64,000 nucleotides of DNA from Betaproteobacteria bacterium (GCA_020354125.1 CP070643.1:3834439-3898438), one strand, 5' to 3'; counted from the first letter of the stretch, positions 8,896 through 19,838 are shown. Translations and numbers: made by a program. Notes: a model not told the origin generated them from the letters alone.

Positions 8896-9648
8896 GTGAT
8901 CGTCTACGAGTTCCCCCTTAACGAACGGGTTCGCACACTGCTGAGGATCGAGAATCTTTACCAGCGTACCCGCTACTTCAAGTCCAAGGACGGGTCACAG
9001 GAGCATCATGTCGCGATACTGTCGTTGTTCGAGATCCTTGATGTGGCGGGACGGGCCGATCTCAAATCCGAGATCATGCAAGAACTCGAGCGCAAGAAAA
9101 CCCAACTTGATTCGCTGAAAGATAATCCGTCGGTCGAGCAAAGCAAACTGGCTGAAATTATTGGCGAAACCGAGCAAGCAATTGCCGGCTTGCTAGCCAC
9201 ATCGGGAAAGACGGGCCAGGAACTCAGAGAGAACGAGTGGCTGATGGCGATCCGACAGCGAACCGCGATCCCGGGCGGCGTATGCGAGTTTGATTTGCCC
9301 TCGTATCACCACTGGATGCATTTGTCACCAGAAATACGCAAACGCGATCTCGACCAATGGCTGTCGCCGTTTGAGCCGATGCGCAATGGCGTTGAGCTGA
9401 TCCTGCGTTTGCTCAGAGAAAGCGGAAAAACAACACAACAACGCGCCGAGAAAGGCAAGTTTCAGCAAATGCTCGCTGGTAGACTGGCCCAGATGCTAAG
9501 GCTGAGTCTTGACGACAGCTACGCTCACGTACCGGAAGTCAGTGCCAACAAGTATGCAATTAACATCCGCTTCGCAACATTTGGTGAATCGCAGCGCAAG
9601 ACCAGCGAAGAAGATATCGACTTTGCGTTAACGTTCTGCAATCTGTGA
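8896..9648 (+). CDS. zapD: Cell division protein ZapD
   Basis: FtsZ-bundling protein (DUF1342) that stabilises the Z-ring. 250 residues starting with GTG. It follows the family closely: [19 protein letters not shown] at the start, [14 protein letters not shown] near the middle and [21 protein letters not shown]. Its stop overlaps the yacG start (GTGA), as is usual for this pair. Placing ZapD near the dcw cluster agrees with its role. Confidence 0.96.
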   Translation: MIVYEFPLNERVRTLLRIENLYQRTRYFKSKDGSQEHHVAILSLFEILDVAGRADLKSEIMQELERKKTQLDSLKDNPSVEQSKLAEIIGETEQAIAGLLATSGKTGQELRENEWLMAIRQRTAIPGGVCEFDLPSYHHWMHLSPEIRKRDLDQWLSPFEPMRNGVELILRLLRESGKTTQQRAEKGKFQQMLAGRLAQMLRLSLDDSYAHVPEVSANKYAINIRFATFGESQRKTSEEDIDFALTFCNL

Positions 9649-9851
9649 TCAAACCCAGTTCAAAACCGTCCGGCCAAGTGGTCAACTGCCCGCAGTGTGG
9701 CAAGCCCCTGGCTTGGGACACCGCCAATGCGTCTCGCCCGTTCTGTTCCGAGCGTTGCAAAATGATCGACTTGGGCCAGTGGGCATCGGAAACGTATCGC
9801 ATTCCGACCGGCGTCAATCAGTCGTCTTCTTCGGACGATAGCGGCACTTGA
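9645..9851 (+). CDS. yacG: DNA gyrase inhibitor YacG (zinc protein)
   Basis: Small zinc-binding protein that in E. coli binds GyrB and inhibits gyrase. The 68 residues have the four ligands Cys15, Cys18, Cys34 and Cys38 (CPQC and CSERC), followed by [13 protein letters not shown]. Starts at GTG in a 4-base overlap with zapD. Its last 34 bases overlap the 3' end of the convergent Nudix gene. Confidence 0.95.
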   Translation: MIKPSSKPSGQVVNCPQCGKPLAWDTANASRPFCSERCKMIDLGQWASETYRIPTGVNQSSSSDDSGT

Positions 9852-10804
9852 TCTGGTTTCGGTTCATCCAACCACGCACCGCTTAGCATCGCCACGCCGT
9901 GCGCGCCATTTCGCCACGCGGCCTCAAGATCGGTGCTGCGCATGCCGCCGAGCGCGTAAACAGGAATAGAAACATCAGCGGCCAGGCTCTGGAAACGCTG
10001 CCAGCCAAGGGGTCGTGCGTCAGGATGGCTGGCGGTTACCTTGACTGGCCCAAGGACAACAAAGTCCAGTTCGAGCGACTCGGCGTGCTCGATTTCTTGC
10101 CGATCGTGGCAGGATGCGGCACACCACGGCAAGTCCGGACGGCTGGTCGCTTCCATTAGCCGCTTGGCCGTCAGATGCACGCCGTCCGCGCCAGTGGCAT
10201 CGGCGAGTGCCGCATCACCGTTCACCAGGACGATGGCACCGAACTGATGGCAGCGTGACACGACTTCACGCGCAAAGCGCTCGAGCCGGGATGGGTCGAA
10301 ATGCTTCTCCCTGACCTGAACCAGTTTCAAACCGCTGCGCAAGGCTGATTCAAGTCGTTCCAGGGCTGCTTGTTCGCCTAGCGCGGTCGCATTGGTGATC
10401 GCATATTGCACCGGCAGTTCGAGCGCCTTGAGCACCACGGCATTTGCCGGCAGCATCGGCTCGACATCGAGCTTGCCGGGGCTCTGCCAGGCGAAGGCCT
10501 GCGCCTCTTTCGACTGCGGCTCACCGTGCCAATGCACAACCCGCTGGAAGTGCAACCTCACTTTCGCGTGCGAGTATTCGTAAACACGCGTCAGCCAGGG
10601 GTAGATAGACAGAGCAGTCATGCCGAGTTCTTCTTCGAGTTCGCGCTTCAGCGCTGCCGCCGGCGTTTCGCCCGGCTCAATCTTGCCACCGGGAAACTCC
10701 CAGTACCCCTCGTAGACTTTGCCGGCAGGGCGCTGCGCGAGCAGGAACGCTCCGTCCGGTCGCTGCACGACTGCAGCGGCTACGTCAACGATGCTGTCAG
10801 CCAA
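9818..10804 (-). CDS. Nudix hydrolase fused to a ThiE-like domain (MutT family)
   Basis: Two-domain protein of about 328 residues. The N-terminal half has a full Nudix box ([20 protein letters not shown], then ELGM) after [11 protein letters not shown], as in MutT enzymes that clear 8-oxo-dGTP. The C-terminal half resembles thiamine-phosphate synthase: [50 protein letters not shown]. The fusion is common in gammaproteobacteria; whether the ThiE-like part is an active TMP synthase is not known. TTG at 10804, just after the stop of the ATPase gene, is the most likely start, because the longer frame overlaps that gene in a non-conserved stretch. Confidence 0.88.
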   Translation of the reverse strand: MADSIVDVAAAVVQRPDGAFLLAQRPAGKVYEGYWEFPGGKIEPGETPAAALKRELEEELGMTALSIYPWLTRVYEYSHAKVRLHFQRVVHWHGEPQSKEAQAFAWQSPGKLDVEPMLPANAVVLKALELPVQYAITNATALGEQAALERLESALRSGLKLVQVREKHFDPSRLERFAREVVSRCHQFGAIVLVNGDAALADATGADGVHLTAKRLMEATSRPDLPWCAASCHDRQEIEHAESLELDFVVLGPVKVTASHPDARPLGWQRFQSLAADVSIPVYALGGMRSTDLEAAWRNGAHGVAMLSGAWLDEPKPDQVPLSSEEDD

Positions 10805-10812
10805 TGCCCCGT

Positions 10813-11697
10813 CTACTTGCGTTTTCGAGTCGACTTCAGTTGCTGGCGGCCGGCCCAGTCGCGCGCAAACTGCCAGGCGACGCGACCGCTGCGCGAGCCA
10901 CGCAGCAACGCCCACTGCAGGGCTTCCTGTCGTATGCCGTCTGTCACCTCGGGCACCGCGCCCAGCTTGCCGACCCAGTGGTCGACGATTGCAAGGTATT
11001 CGTCCTGATCAAAGGGATAGAACGCAATCCAAAGTCCAAACCGCTCAGAAAGCGAGATCTTCTCCTCGATGCTCTCGCCCGGGTGTATTTCTTCGCCGAG
11101 GTACTTCGTTTCAAGATTTTCCTGCATGTACTCAGGCATCAGGTGCCGACGATTTGACGTGGCGTAGATCAGTACGTTGTCCGATGTCGCCGATATCGAA
11201 CCATCGAGCACAACCTTCAACGCCTTGTAGCCCGGTTCTTCGGCATCGAACGACAAATCGTCGCAGAAGATGATGAAACGATAGGGCGCCTGCGCAACCA
11301 TGTCGACGATATCGGGAAGGTCATGCAGATCGTGCTTTTCGACCTCGATCAGGCGCAAGCCCTTGCTCGCGAACTTATTCAGAACCGCTTTAATCAGGGA
11401 CGATTTACCGGTGCCCTTGGCACCGGTCAACAGCACATTGTTGGCGGTGAAGCCCTCAACGAACTGCCGCGTGTTCTGGTCAACTAACTGCTTTTGTTCG
11501 GATATACCTTGCAAGTCGCTCAGTCGTATCTTGTGCAGATGCGTGACCGGTTGCAGATAGCCAGCGTTGGCCCGCCGCCGCCACCGGTAAGCCGTTGACG
11601 CCTTCCAATCCGGTGCCACGGGTTGCTGCGGCATTAACCGCTCGGCCCGGTCCAGCAGTTGTTCCAGTTTGCGGAAGACGGGTTCCCAGTCAGCCAC
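10813..11697 (-). CDS. DUF815 family AAA-type ATPase
   Basis: ATP-binding protein of 294 residues. Walker A is LLTGAKGTGKSSLIKAVL near residue 90, Walker B is FIIFCDDLSFD near 145, and a sensor-like ATSNRRHLMPEYM follows. Architecture and length match DUF815, an AAA+ family conserved in proteobacteria next to argJ and a MutT gene but with no assigned role. Starts with GTG two bases after the argJ stop, so it is co-translated with argJ. Confidence 0.9.
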   Translation of the reverse strand: MADWEPVFRKLEQLLDRAERLMPQQPVAPDWKASTAYRWRRRANAGYLQPVTHLHKIRLSDLQGISEQKQLVDQNTRQFVEGFTANNVLLTGAKGTGKSSLIKAVLNKFASKGLRLIEVEKHDLHDLPDIVDMVAQAPYRFIIFCDDLSFDAEEPGYKALKVVLDGSISATSDNVLIYATSNRRHLMPEYMQENLETKYLGEEIHPGESIEEKISLSERFGLWIAFYPFDQDEYLAIVDHWVGKLGAVPEVTDGIRQEALQWALLRGSRSGRVAWQFARDWAGRQQLKSTRKRK

Positions 11698-11699
11698 GC

Positions 11700-12926
11700 C
11701 TAGCTCCGGTACTCCGAATTGATGCTGACATACTCATGCGACAGATCGCAGGTCCAAACCGTCATCGCTGCGCGACCGCGATTGAGCCTTACGCGCAGAG
11801 TGATTTCCTTTTGGTCCATAACGGCCTGCGCATTTTCTTCCCTGTAACCGGGTGCGCGGCCACCGCCGGCCGCAACGAGCACATCACCGAGATACACTTC
11901 CAGCGCGGTTACATCGAGGTCATCAATGCCAGCATAACCGATGGCCGCGAGAATGCGGCCGAGGTTCGGGTCGGAGGCATAAAAAGCCGTTTTGACCAGC
12001 GGCGAATGTGCAATGGCATAGGCGACCATGCGGCATTCGCGCTCGTCGCGCCCAGACTCAACCCGCACGGTAATGAACTTCGTCGCACCCTCACCGTCAC
12101 GTACGACCATCTGGGCAAGCTCCGCGCACACGTCGGTGACGGCGTCGCGCAAAGCAGCGTAGTCATCGCCATTCGCTGCGGAAATTTCCGGACATGACGA
12201 GCTTCCCGACGCAATCAGCATCAGGCTGTCATTGGTCGAGGTATCGCCGTCCACGGTAATGCAATTGAAACTGCGTTGGCTGGCGTGCTCGATCATCGCC
12301 TGCAACGAATCGGCGGCCACGGACGCGTCAGTCGCAACGAAGGCAAGCATTGTCGCCATGTCAGGGCGAATCATGCCGGAGCCTTTGGCAATCCCCGTTA
12401 CTGTCACCTTGTGTTCCCCGATTTCGAGCACCCGCGATGCCGCTTTGGGAACCGTATCGGTCGTCATGATCGCCTCTGCCGCGTCGAGCCAGTTTGATTC
12501 GCAAAGCCCCTCAACGCATGTAGGCAACGCGGCAATAATCCGTTCGCTGGGCAAGTCCTCCATGATGACACCGGTCGAGAATGGCAGCACGGCCGAAGCA
12601 TCACATTCGAGGAGTTCACCGAGTGCCTCGCAAACTTGCATGGCGCGCGCCACACCCTGCTCCCCGGTACCCGCATTGGCACAGCCGCTATTGACAACCA
12701 ATGCCCGTGAAGAAGTCTGTGAAAGATGGGCCTTGGCAACGGTTACCGGTGCAGCACTGAATCGATTGCGGGTAAACACACCGGCAACCGTCGAGTCCCG
12801 TGATAGCGCGATGACCATCAAGTCTTTGAGGTCGGGCCCCTTGATACCGGCGCATGCAGCAGCGAGACGAACGCCGGCGACGGAAGCGAGTGATGCTGCG
12901 TCTGGGAACGGAAGATTGACCGGCAT
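11700..12926 (-). CDS. argJ: Glutamate N-acetyltransferase / amino-acid acetyltransferase ArgJ
   Basis: Enzyme of the cyclic arginine pathway that moves the acetyl group from N-acetylornithine to glutamate. The 408-residue product starts [20 protein letters not shown], matching the family; the frame is open 13 codons earlier but overlaps secA. The self-cleavage site precedes the Thr of PDMATMLAF (after KGSGMI), and [12 protein letters not shown] is conserved. It lies 17 bases after secA. Whether it also uses acetyl-CoA cannot be told from sequence. Confidence 0.96.
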   Translation of the reverse strand: MPVNLPFPDAASLASVAGVRLAAACAGIKGPDLKDLMVIALSRDSTVAGVFTRNRFSAAPVTVAKAHLSQTSSRALVVNSGCANAGTGEQGVARAMQVCEALGELLECDASAVLPFSTGVIMEDLPSERIIAALPTCVEGLCESNWLDAAEAIMTTDTVPKAASRVLEIGEHKVTVTGIAKGSGMIRPDMATMLAFVATDASVAADSLQAMIEHASQRSFNCITVDGDTSTNDSLMLIASGSSSCPEISAANGDDYAALRDAVTDVCAELAQMVVRDGEGATKFITVRVESGRDERECRMVAYAIAHSPLVKTAFYASDPNLGRILAAIGYAGIDDLDVTALEVYLGDVLVAAGGGRAPGYREENAQAVMDQKEITLRVRLNRGRAAMTVWTCDLSHEYVSINSEYRS

Positions 12927-12943
12927 CGGCGGAACAACACCGC

Positions 12944-15700
12944 CTAGCTCAGGCGGCCATGACAATGTTTGTACTTCTTACCGGAGCCACACGGACACGG
13001 ATCATTGCGCCCGATCTTGCCACCAGGGCGCACAAATGGTTTTGGTTTTTCCGCCACGGCGGTGTCTCCACCTCGGGCCGCTTGCGCCGCTTGAGCCGCC
13101 TGATCGTTCTGCAACGCGGCGTCATAATCGGCGTGCTGGTAGCGCACATTGGTCATCTCCGTGCGCTCCTCGGCAGCTTCGTCCGCCTCTTCCGCGCTGC
13201 GAATACGAACCGTGCTCAGAACGCGAGTGACCTCATTACGAATCGCTTCGAGCATGAGGGAGAAAAGCTCGAAGGCTTCGCGCTTGTACTCCTGCTTGGG
13301 GTTCTTCTGTGCGTATCCACGCAGATGTATGCCCTGTCGCAGATGGTCCAGAGCAGCTAGATGCTCGCGCCAGTGATTATCGAGGCTTTGCAACATGATC
13401 GCATGCTCGTAATGGCGCATCGCCTCTTCAGGCACGTTCTGAATTTTCTGGTCGTAGTGCAGATTGGCCGCTTCGACGATGCGATGACGCAACAATGACT
13501 CGTCCAGCTGCTCATCCTGCTCGAGCCACTCGCTCGGCTTCAATTCAAGCGAAAACTCCGACGCAAGCGCTTGCTCGAGGCCCGGAACATCCCATTGCTC
13601 TTCGACACTCTCCGGCGGAACATATTCGCCGATGAGTGCTTCGACAGAACCTTCGCGCATGGAGCGCACCGTTTCCTGGACATCTTCCGTTTCAAGCAAC
13701 TCGTTGCGTTGCTCGTATATCACCTTGCGCTGGTCGTTGGAGACGTCGTCGTACTCAAGCAGCTGCTTTCGGATATCAAAGTTACGCGCCTCGACTTTGC
13801 GTTGTGCATTCTCTATCGCTCTGGTCACCCACGGGTGTTCTATCGCCTCGCCCTCCGGCAACTTCAGCCGGTCCATGATTGCAGCCACCCTGTCGGAGGC
13901 GAAAATTCGCAACAACGGATCTTCCAGAGACAGGTAAAAGCGCGTCGAGCCCGGATCACCCTGCCGGCCCGCACGACCACGAAGCTGATTGTCGACGCGC
14001 CGTGACTCGTGCCGCTCGGTACCGACAATGTGCAAACCGCCGGCCTCGACCACCTGGTTGTGCAGCTTTTCCCATTCAGCGCGAATGGTGTTCTCGCGGC
14101 CTTCTTTTTGTTCGTCGGAGAGTTTTTCGTCGCTGCGCACGCGCTCGACCTCCGGCTCGGGATTTCCACCGAGCACGATGTCGGTTCCCCGTCCCGCCAT
14201 ATTGGTGGCAATGGTGATCATCTTCGGCCGACCCGCCTGGGCTACGATTTCCGCTTCTCGGGCGTGCTGTTTCGCGTTGAGCACCTGGTGCGGAAGCTTT
14301 GCTTTGGTCAGCATTTGCGAAATCAGCTCGGAGTTTTCAATCGATGTCGTTCCCACCAGCACCGGTTGCTCGCGCTCGTAGCAATCCTGGATGTCATCGA
14401 GCACTGCACGGTAGCGTTCCTTGCTGGTCTTGTAGACCTGGTCCATTCGATCCTCACGGATCATCTTGCGGTGCGTCGGGATGATCACCGTCTCGAGACC
14501 ATAGATTTGCTGAAACTCGTAGGCCTCGGTGTCGGCGGTGCCGGTCATTCCCGCCAGTTTGTTGTAGATACGAAAATAGTTCTGGAACGTGATCGAGGCC
14601 AGGGTCTGGTTTTCGCGCTGGATCTTGACCCCTTCCTTGGCTTCGACGGCCTGATGCAACCCGTCGGACCAACGGCGACCGGCCATTAGGCGGCCGGTGA
14701 ATTCGTCGACGATGACGATTTCATCGTTCTGAACAACATAATGCTGATCACGCGAGAACAGATTGTGTGCCCGCAACGCGGCATACAGGTGATGCATGAG
14801 TCCGATATTGGACGCATCGTAGAGACTGCCGTGCTCGGGCAGCAAGCCCGCCTTCACAAGTAACTCTTCGGCGCGTTCGTGACCCTGTTCGGTCAGCAAT
14901 ACCTGATGCGCTTTTTCATCGACGATGTAATCGCCCGGCTCGTTTTCGCCGGCCGAACGCTCCAGCTGCGGAGCGACGTCGTTCATCCGGTAGTAAAGGT
15001 CAGTGCTATCGTCAGCCTGCCCGGAGATAATCAGCGGCGTGCGCGCCTCATCAATCAGAATCGAGTCAACCTCGTCAACGATGGCATAAGCGTGTCCGCG
15101 CTGGACCTTCTCAGACAACTGGAACACCATGTTGTCGCGCAAGTAGTCGAAGCCAAACTCGTTGTTGGTGCCGTAGGTAATATCCGCGCCATAAGCTTCC
15201 TGTTTGGCGGCATGGTTCATCTGCGACAGGTTGACGCCGACTTTCAGCCCCAGAAACGAATAGGCACGGCCCATCCATTCGGCGTCGCGGCGTGCCAGGT
15301 AATCGTTCACGGTGACGATGTGAACGCCTTTTCCGGTAAGCGCATTGAGATAGGCAGGCAACGTGGCGACCAGCGTCTTGCCCTCACCGGTGCGCATCTC
15401 CGAGATCTTGCCGTTATGCAAGGCGATTCCGCCAAGCAGCTGAACGTCGAAATGCCGCATATTGAGAACCCGCCGGCCGGCTTCTCTGACAACGGCGAAC
15501 GCCTCCGGCAGCAGGCTATCGAGTGCTTCGCCATCTTGCACACGCTGGCGGAAGGTGTCGGTCTTGGAGCGAAGTTCGGCGTCGCTCAGTGCCTGCATCG
15601 CAGGCTCAAGGTCGTTGGTCGCGCGTACGTCCTGTGAGTACTTGCGCAACAGGCGGTCGTTACGACTGCCAAAGACCTTTTTCAGAATGTTGGGAATCAT
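12944..15700 (-). CDS. secA: Protein translocase ATPase SecA
   Basis: Motor of the Sec pathway that drives preproteins through SecYEG. Full length at 918 residues: Walker [18 protein letters not shown] near 100, [19 protein letters not shown], the preprotein crosslinking domain, second nucleotide-binding fold ([17 protein letters not shown]), helical scaffold and wing, and the zinc tail [14 protein letters not shown] that binds SecB and phospholipid. Lies upstream of argJ in the same direction. No secM-like arrest peptide is evident upstream. Confidence 0.98.
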   Translation of the reverse strand: MIPNILKKVFGSRNDRLLRKYSQDVRATNDLEPAMQALSDAELRSKTDTFRQRVQDGEALDSLLPEAFAVVREAGRRVLNMRHFDVQLLGGIALHNGKISEMRTGEGKTLVATLPAYLNALTGKGVHIVTVNDYLARRDAEWMGRAYSFLGLKVGVNLSQMNHAAKQEAYGADITYGTNNEFGFDYLRDNMVFQLSEKVQRGHAYAIVDEVDSILIDEARTPLIISGQADDSTDLYYRMNDVAPQLERSAGENEPGDYIVDEKAHQVLLTEQGHERAEELLVKAGLLPEHGSLYDASNIGLMHHLYAALRAHNLFSRDQHYVVQNDEIVIVDEFTGRLMAGRRWSDGLHQAVEAKEGVKIQRENQTLASITFQNYFRIYNKLAGMTGTADTEAYEFQQIYGLETVIIPTHRKMIREDRMDQVYKTSKERYRAVLDDIQDCYEREQPVLVGTTSIENSELISQMLTKAKLPHQVLNAKQHAREAEIVAQAGRPKMITIATNMAGRGTDIVLGGNPEPEVERVRSDEKLSDEQKEGRENTIRAEWEKLHNQVVEAGGLHIVGTERHESRRVDNQLRGRAGRQGDPGSTRFYLSLEDPLLRIFASDRVAAIMDRLKLPEGEAIEHPWVTRAIENAQRKVEARNFDIRKQLLEYDDVSNDQRKVIYEQRNELLETEDVQETVRSMREGSVEALIGEYVPPESVEEQWDVPGLEQALASEFSLELKPSEWLEQDEQLDESLLRHRIVEAANLHYDQKIQNVPEEAMRHYEHAIMLQSLDNHWREHLAALDHLRQGIHLRGYAQKNPKQEYKREAFELFSLMLEAIRNEVTRVLSTVRIRSAEEADEAAEERTEMTNVRYQHADYDAALQNDQAAQAAQAARGGDTAVAEKPKPFVRPGGKIGRNDPCPCGSGKKYKHCHGRLS

Positions 15701-15811
15701 TTACCGCGGTCTGCATCTATCACAGTTTGAATAAGCGCGGAAGTCTAACACGTTGCCCAGACTGGAATGCCCTGTCCGGCCCACCTTGTGACAGGGATCA
15801 GGCAGGCGCGT

Positions 15812-16933
15812 TCAATCGGCCAGTTGCGCCTCGAGATCCGCTGCGCGCAACCAACGGCGATACGCCCTGTAGCTGGCGTCATCCTTCGCCGAATCAGGGA
15901 GAATCCTTCCTTCAATCTCCAGCGGCGGCTTTTGCGACAAGTCGTTGAGCAGGTAGAGCGCCCGGCGTCGCGAGTCGATGGTCGGCAAATGTTCGCCGGT
16001 GAAGCGCACCGGGTGGAACTCCACCCTGCGCAACCATCCGTCCTCATCGAGCGTCACATCGAGAATGACCGAAATTGCGGCCGCGCGCTTGGTGGAGAAC
16101 GCCTGGTAACCCACGAAGTTGCCTAGTGAATAAACGATCAGTTTCTGCCAGTAGCACTCCACCCCTCGCAATACATGCGGCCCGTGCCCAAGCACCAGAT
16201 CCGCCCCTGACTCGACGGCGGTGCGCGCAAAACGCACCAGATCGCCCCTGTTTTCACCGAGGTATTTCTCTTCACCCTCGATCACGCGCAGTGCGTCGGA
16301 ACCCTCGGCGCCGCCGTGAAAGGTGACAATCACCAACGTCGCATTTCGGTCTGCTTCGCTGACCAGGCGCGCAACCTCATCCATATCAAAAATGTTGTTG
16401 TGCAAGCCAAGATAACTGAAGCCGATCCAGGCGATGCGTGCGCCCCTGATTTCCTGGTAGACGATCTCGTTCTGCAGCCCCACCGCGAGAATGCTATGCG
16501 CCTGCAGCGCGTTGACCGTATCTTCCAATCCGGTCGGCCCGAAATCCGAGCTATGGTTGTTCGCCAGACTGAGCACGTTGAAGCCGGCATCACGAAGCAC
16601 AGCGGCGAAGCGCGGTGGCATTCGGAAAGCGTATTGCGTTCCTCTACTTGGGTCTTTGGTGGTTTCTTCCGAATCAGTCAGCGTACCTTCAAGATTCCCG
16701 AAAACAATATCGCTGCCCGCCAGGGTCTGCGCAACGCCATCAAAGAAGCGATGTTCCACGTCGGGCGGTATACGATCCTCCGGCCAAGTCGTGCCGAGAA
16801 CCATGTCGCCAACCGCCTTGATGGTGAAAGTCTCCCTGGACTCGGAAAACGAGGGACTGGCACCACATTCCATGGCATAAGCATGGGCGCTGAACGTCAG
16901 ACAAACGAATGTTGCAAGAAGAACAAATCGCAT
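15812..16933 (-). CDS. Exported CapA-like protein (calcineurin-like phosphoesterase fold)
   Basis: Predicted secreted protein of 373 residues. The ATG at 16933 gives a signal peptide (MRFVLLATFVCLTFSAHAYA). The mature part has the CapA/PgsA metallophosphatase motifs: VGDMVLGTTWPED, GNLEGTLTD, LSLANNHSSDFG, VTFHGGAEGSD, LGHGPHVLRG and YSLGNFVG. CapA proteins act in poly-gamma-glutamate export in Bacillus, but no pgsBC genes are here, so the role is open. The frame is open 51 codons further upstream. No Shine-Dalgarno is seen before the chosen start. Confidence 0.82.
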   Translation of the reverse strand: MRFVLLATFVCLTFSAHAYAMECGASPSFSESRETFTIKAVGDMVLGTTWPEDRIPPDVEHRFFDGVAQTLAGSDIVFGNLEGTLTDSEETTKDPSRGTQYAFRMPPRFAAVLRDAGFNVLSLANNHSSDFGPTGLEDTVNALQAHSILAVGLQNEIVYQEIRGARIAWIGFSYLGLHNNIFDMDEVARLVSEADRNATLVIVTFHGGAEGSDALRVIEGEEKYLGENRGDLVRFARTAVESGADLVLGHGPHVLRGVECYWQKLIVYSLGNFVGYQAFSTKRAAAISVILDVTLDEDGWLRRVEFHPVRFTGEHLPTIDSRRRALYLLNDLSQKPPLEIEGRILPDSAKDDASYRAYRRWLRAADLEAQLAD

Positions 16934-17156
16934 CAGGAGAAACTCTGAATCAGCGGCAGCACCGCTCTCTGTAGTGTCCTCGCGCACCGTAACATCCCGG
17001 TGTGAATCAAGTGTCATTACGGGTCGAATCAGCGTGTTGATTGATGCAAACTCGGGCGCTGCGACCGCACTGCGCGAGCAAAACAACTCTCGCGACAGCC
17101 CATGGACCTGCTAACGTAAGAGAAAGTGAACGCCAGGAATAGGCGGGTGTTTGCGT

Positions 17157-18098
17157 CTAACGCGACACCAGGCGAGGCGTACGCGAATTCTTTTGCAAAT
17201 ACTTGTAGGGATTGACAGCGGCTCCGCGCACGCGCACTTCAAAATGCAGATGTGGACCGGTCGAACGGCCGGTGCTGCCTACTTCGGCAATTTTCTGGCC
17301 AATCACGACAACATCTCCAACTTTGACATCGAGTTGCGACGCATGCGCATATCGGGTCACCAGTCCGTTGCCATGGTCGACTTCGACCATCTTCCCATAC
17401 TGCGGATGATTTCCCGAATAGACCACCACGCCAGCACCGGCGGCACGAATCGGACGGCCGGTCGGCGACATGAAATCAATCCCTTCGTGAAAAGTGCTGA
17501 AGCCGGTAAACGGGTCTATACGCCAGCCAAAGTTTGACGAAAACCAGTTGGTCTCGACCGGAAGCGATGTCGGAACGAACTGCTGTTTCGCATAGTCCAG
17601 GAACAGCCGTGATTCGAGTGCGCCAAGCTTGTCCGCCCGGTCATCCAGGTCGCCGGCAAGCATGTCGAGCTGCTTAGTCAACTCAGTAAATGAAAGCGGC
17701 TTTGCTTCGATATCCGGCGATGGCCCGCCACGAGCCGGGCTCTGCTCAAACATGAACTCTTTCGGGTCCAGACCTGCCAGTTTGCTAAGACGTTCTCCCA
17801 GGGTATCCAGACGCAACAGCTTGGCTTGCATTTCGCCAACGCGCGCCGCCATCGTGTTGAGGCTTTCACGCAGATAGGACTGGGTACGCTTGGTCTGCTC
17901 TTCTTGCACCTCGGCGAGCAGTGACTGCAAGTAGGGGCTCTTGTGCGTGACCGCGTAACGCAGCGAGAAGTAGTTCAGCAGAACCGACAGCGAAACGACC
18001 AGCAGCAGGAAAAGCAGGCACAGAAAGAAGATCTGCGGCTTGCTCAGCCGGAAGCTGCGCGCTTGGTCAAATCGGTTGGAAACGAGAATAATGTCCAT
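17157..18098 (-). CDS. Membrane-anchored M23 peptidoglycan endopeptidase
   Basis: 313 residues: short cytoplasmic N-terminus, one membrane helix at about 22-45, a coiled-coil region at about 60-105, and a LytM/M23 domain at about 185-300. The zinc ligands are visible in HEGIDF (HxxxD) and HLHFEV (HxH), so unlike EnvC or NlpD it appears catalytic. It likely cuts cross-links from the periplasmic face of the inner membrane. Found between secA and dciA/lpxC, the same place as M23 genes in other gammaproteobacteria. Confidence 0.93.
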   Translation of the reverse strand: MDIILVSNRFDQARSFRLSKPQIFFLCLLFLLLVVSLSVLLNYFSLRYAVTHKSPYLQSLLAEVQEEQTKRTQSYLRESLNTMAARVGEMQAKLLRLDTLGERLSKLAGLDPKEFMFEQSPARGGPSPDIEAKPLSFTELTKQLDMLAGDLDDRADKLGALESRLFLDYAKQQFVPTSLPVETNWFSSNFGWRIDPFTGFSTFHEGIDFMSPTGRPIRAAGAGVVVYSGNHPQYGKMVEVDHGNGLVTRYAHASQLDVKVGDVVVIGQKIAEVGSTGRSTGPHLHFEVRVRGAAVNPYKYLQKNSRTPRLVSR

Positions 18099-18153
18099 CT
18101 GTGCCCCTTAGGATGTCTTTCTCACCTTCCATTTCAGACTTTCATTAACGACA

Positions 18154-18654
18154 GTGTCAGCGAAAGCCATCAAAGCTATTCTTGATAATGCACCCGAACT
18201 CAGGCCGCTCACCGAACAATCCAGGCATTTGCTGCATATTCAACAAGTTGTGAGAGCAATGCTCCCTGACGGCATGGCTTCCCAAGTCTCAGTCGGCTGC
18301 TTCGACTCAGGAACCTTGACGCTCACCAGCGCGAGCGGCGCCGCAGCAGCGAAACTCCGTCAACTCAAACCCCGGCTGCTAAAACAATTACGGCGTGACG
18401 AGCGCGAACTTAACTCAATAAAGATTGTTGTGCAAGTAGGCACTAACCCTAACCCTTTGCCGACAAAACGAATTTCTCTTGGTCCTACGGCGAGAAACGC
18501 GCTTCTTACACTGTCGTCACGTCTCGATTCGCCATCATTGCGTGCCGCCGTGGTTCAGCTGGCCAGACGAAACGCACCACTAAATTGCAAGCAAGAAACG
18601 CTCGAAGAAATAGATTCCAATAAAAATCAAAGTGATAGCAAGACCAACACCTAA
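18154..18654 (+). CDS. dciA: DUF721 protein, DciA-type helicase loader
   Basis: DciA proteins interact with the replicative helicase DnaB and are required for replication initiation in bacteria lacking DnaC. The 166-residue product has a DUF721 domain at about 15-115 (LLHIQQVVRAMLPDGMASQVSV, LTLTSASGAAAAKLRQLKPRLL, LNSIKIVVQV) and a polar tail. Starts with GTG and diverges from the M23 gene. In other gammaproteobacteria DciA also sits near lpxC and secA. Assignment rests on pattern and context. Confidence 0.8.
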   Translation: MSAKAIKAILDNAPELRPLTEQSRHLLHIQQVVRAMLPDGMASQVSVGCFDSGTLTLTSASGAAAAKLRQLKPRLLKQLRRDERELNSIKIVVQVGTNPNPLPTKRISLGPTARNALLTLSSRLDSPSLRAAVVQLARRNAPLNCKQETLEEIDSNKNQSDSKTNT

Positions 18655-18765
18655 CGTCCGACCGAAAATGCGCAACCATTTCCGATCTTTGGTTATGGCA
18701 AACATGACCAGCATCGGGCCGAGCGTGATGAGCAGCAGCGTGCCCACCAAGCGCGCTAAGAGCAT
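18580..18765 (-). CDS. Small hydrophobic protein (two membrane helices)
   Basis: 61 residues with helices at about 3-23 (LARLVGTLLLITLGPMLVMFA) and 39-60, separated by a basic loop (ITKDRKWLR). It begins 45 bases after the lpxC stop on the same strand, and its 3' end overlaps the tail of dciA by 75 bases. The ribosome site is weak, so it could be a chance frame; the balanced two-helix pattern argues for a real small protein. Function unknown. Confidence 0.5.
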   Translation of the reverse strand: MLLARLVGTLLLITLGPMLVMFAITKDRKWLRIFGRTLGVGLAITLIFIGIYFFERFLLAI

Positions 18766-18810
18766 CGCCAGCGATCAATGTTAACTATTTGATTATATGG
18801 TAATAACCGA

Positions 18811-19725
18811 TCAGGCAGCCTGGCTCTGAATGCGCAGGAACTGCGGTACTTCCTGACCCGACTGAAAACTGACCTGCTCCCAGGCGTCTTTCTGCTCGAC
18901 CAGGCGGCGCAATAGCTGATTGTTTAGTGCGTGCCCCGACTTGAACGCCGTAAAGGCACCGATCAACGGATGCCCTAACAGATACAGATCGCCGATCGCG
19001 TCCAGCGCCTTGTGCTTGACGAATTCATCCTCATAGCGCAAACCGTCCGCATTGAGCACGCGGTATTCGTCCATGACAATCGCATTGTCCAGGCTCCCCC
19101 CCAAAGCGAGACCCTGGGAGCGCAGCGTTTCTACGTCCTGCATGAAGCCGAACGTTCTGGCGCGGCTGACCTCCTTGACGAAAGACATTTCCTCGAAATC
19201 CACCACTACACGCCGGTTGGTTTCGGCAAACACCGGATGCTTGAAATCGATGCTGAAGTCGATCCGAAAGCCTGCGTAAGGCTCGAACTTGACCCACTTG
19301 TCGTCCGATCTGATTTCAACCGACTTCAGAATGCGGATAAATTTCTTTGCGGCGGCCTGTTCCTCGATCCCGGCAGACTGAATCAGGAACACAAACGGCG
19401 ACGCCGATCCGTCCATGATCGGCACTTCACCGGCACTCAGGTCGACATACACATTGTCCACGCCGAGCCCGGCCAGAGCCGACATCAGATGCTCGACGGT
19501 CTGAATTCGGGCGCCATCCTTTTCAAGGCAGGAAGACAAGCGCGTGTCTTTGACGGCGTACGGATCAGCCTTGATCTCGACAACGCGATCAAGGTCAACA
19601 CGACGGAACACAATGCCGGTATTCGGTGCCGCCGGGCGCAGCGTCATATAAACCTTCTTGCCTGTATGAAGCCCGACGCCGGTTGCCCGGACAATGTTCT
19701 TAAGTGTTCGCTGCTTGATCATCAT
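18811..19725 (-). CDS. lpxC: UDP-3-O-acyl-N-acetylglucosamine deacetylase LpxC
   Basis: Zinc enzyme that makes the committed step of lipid A synthesis. About 304 residues. Start [20 protein letters not shown]; of the two adjacent ATGs the first (19725) has GGAG at 8 bases, the second matches the E. coli start. Zinc ligands appear in TVEHLMSAL and [19 protein letters not shown]; the catalytic region [10 protein letters not shown] is intact. Last gene of the dcw cluster, with its own promoter candidate. Confidence 0.97.
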   Translation of the reverse strand: MMIKQRTLKNIVRATGVGLHTGKKVYMTLRPAAPNTGIVFRRVDLDRVVEIKADPYAVKDTRLSSCLEKDGARIQTVEHLMSALAGLGVDNVYVDLSAGEVPIMDGSASPFVFLIQSAGIEEQAAAKKFIRILKSVEIRSDDKWVKFEPYAGFRIDFSIDFKHPVFAETNRRVVVDFEEMSFVKEVSRARTFGFMQDVETLRSQGLALGGSLDNAIVMDEYRVLNADGLRYEDEFVKHKALDAIGDLYLLGHPLIGAFTAFKSGHALNNQLLRRLVEQKDAWEQVSFQSGQEVPQFLRIQSQAA

Positions 19726-19785
19726 TTCGACGGCTCCACCGCATCGCATACGTGCTGCGCCACAACATTCTATAAGTCTCTGATA

Positions 19786-19814
19786 ATTCTATCAGAGTCA
19801 CAAATTCAAACCAA
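19786..19814 (-). promoter_or_regulatory. Candidate lpxC promoter with a dyad over the -10
   Basis: On minus, TTGGTT (-35) and TAGAAT (-10) are 17 bases apart in the ftsZ-lpxC gap. A perfect 8-bp inverted repeat with a 4-base loop (CTCTGATA at 19778-19785 and TATCAGAG at 19790-19797) covers the -10, so it could be an operator; it lacks a T tract and is not a terminator. Confidence 0.5.
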
Positions 19815-19838
19815 ATCTCTGCTGCAGCGCATAAGCCA

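Noticed and set aside
13571-15637. Several long plus-strand frames across secA
   Set aside because: They mirror the minus-strand SecA codons; composition and lack of ribosome sites mark them as shadows.
18411-18470. CTAACCCTAACCC in dciA as a telomere-like repeat
   Set aside because: Only two units and inside a coding frame; chance.
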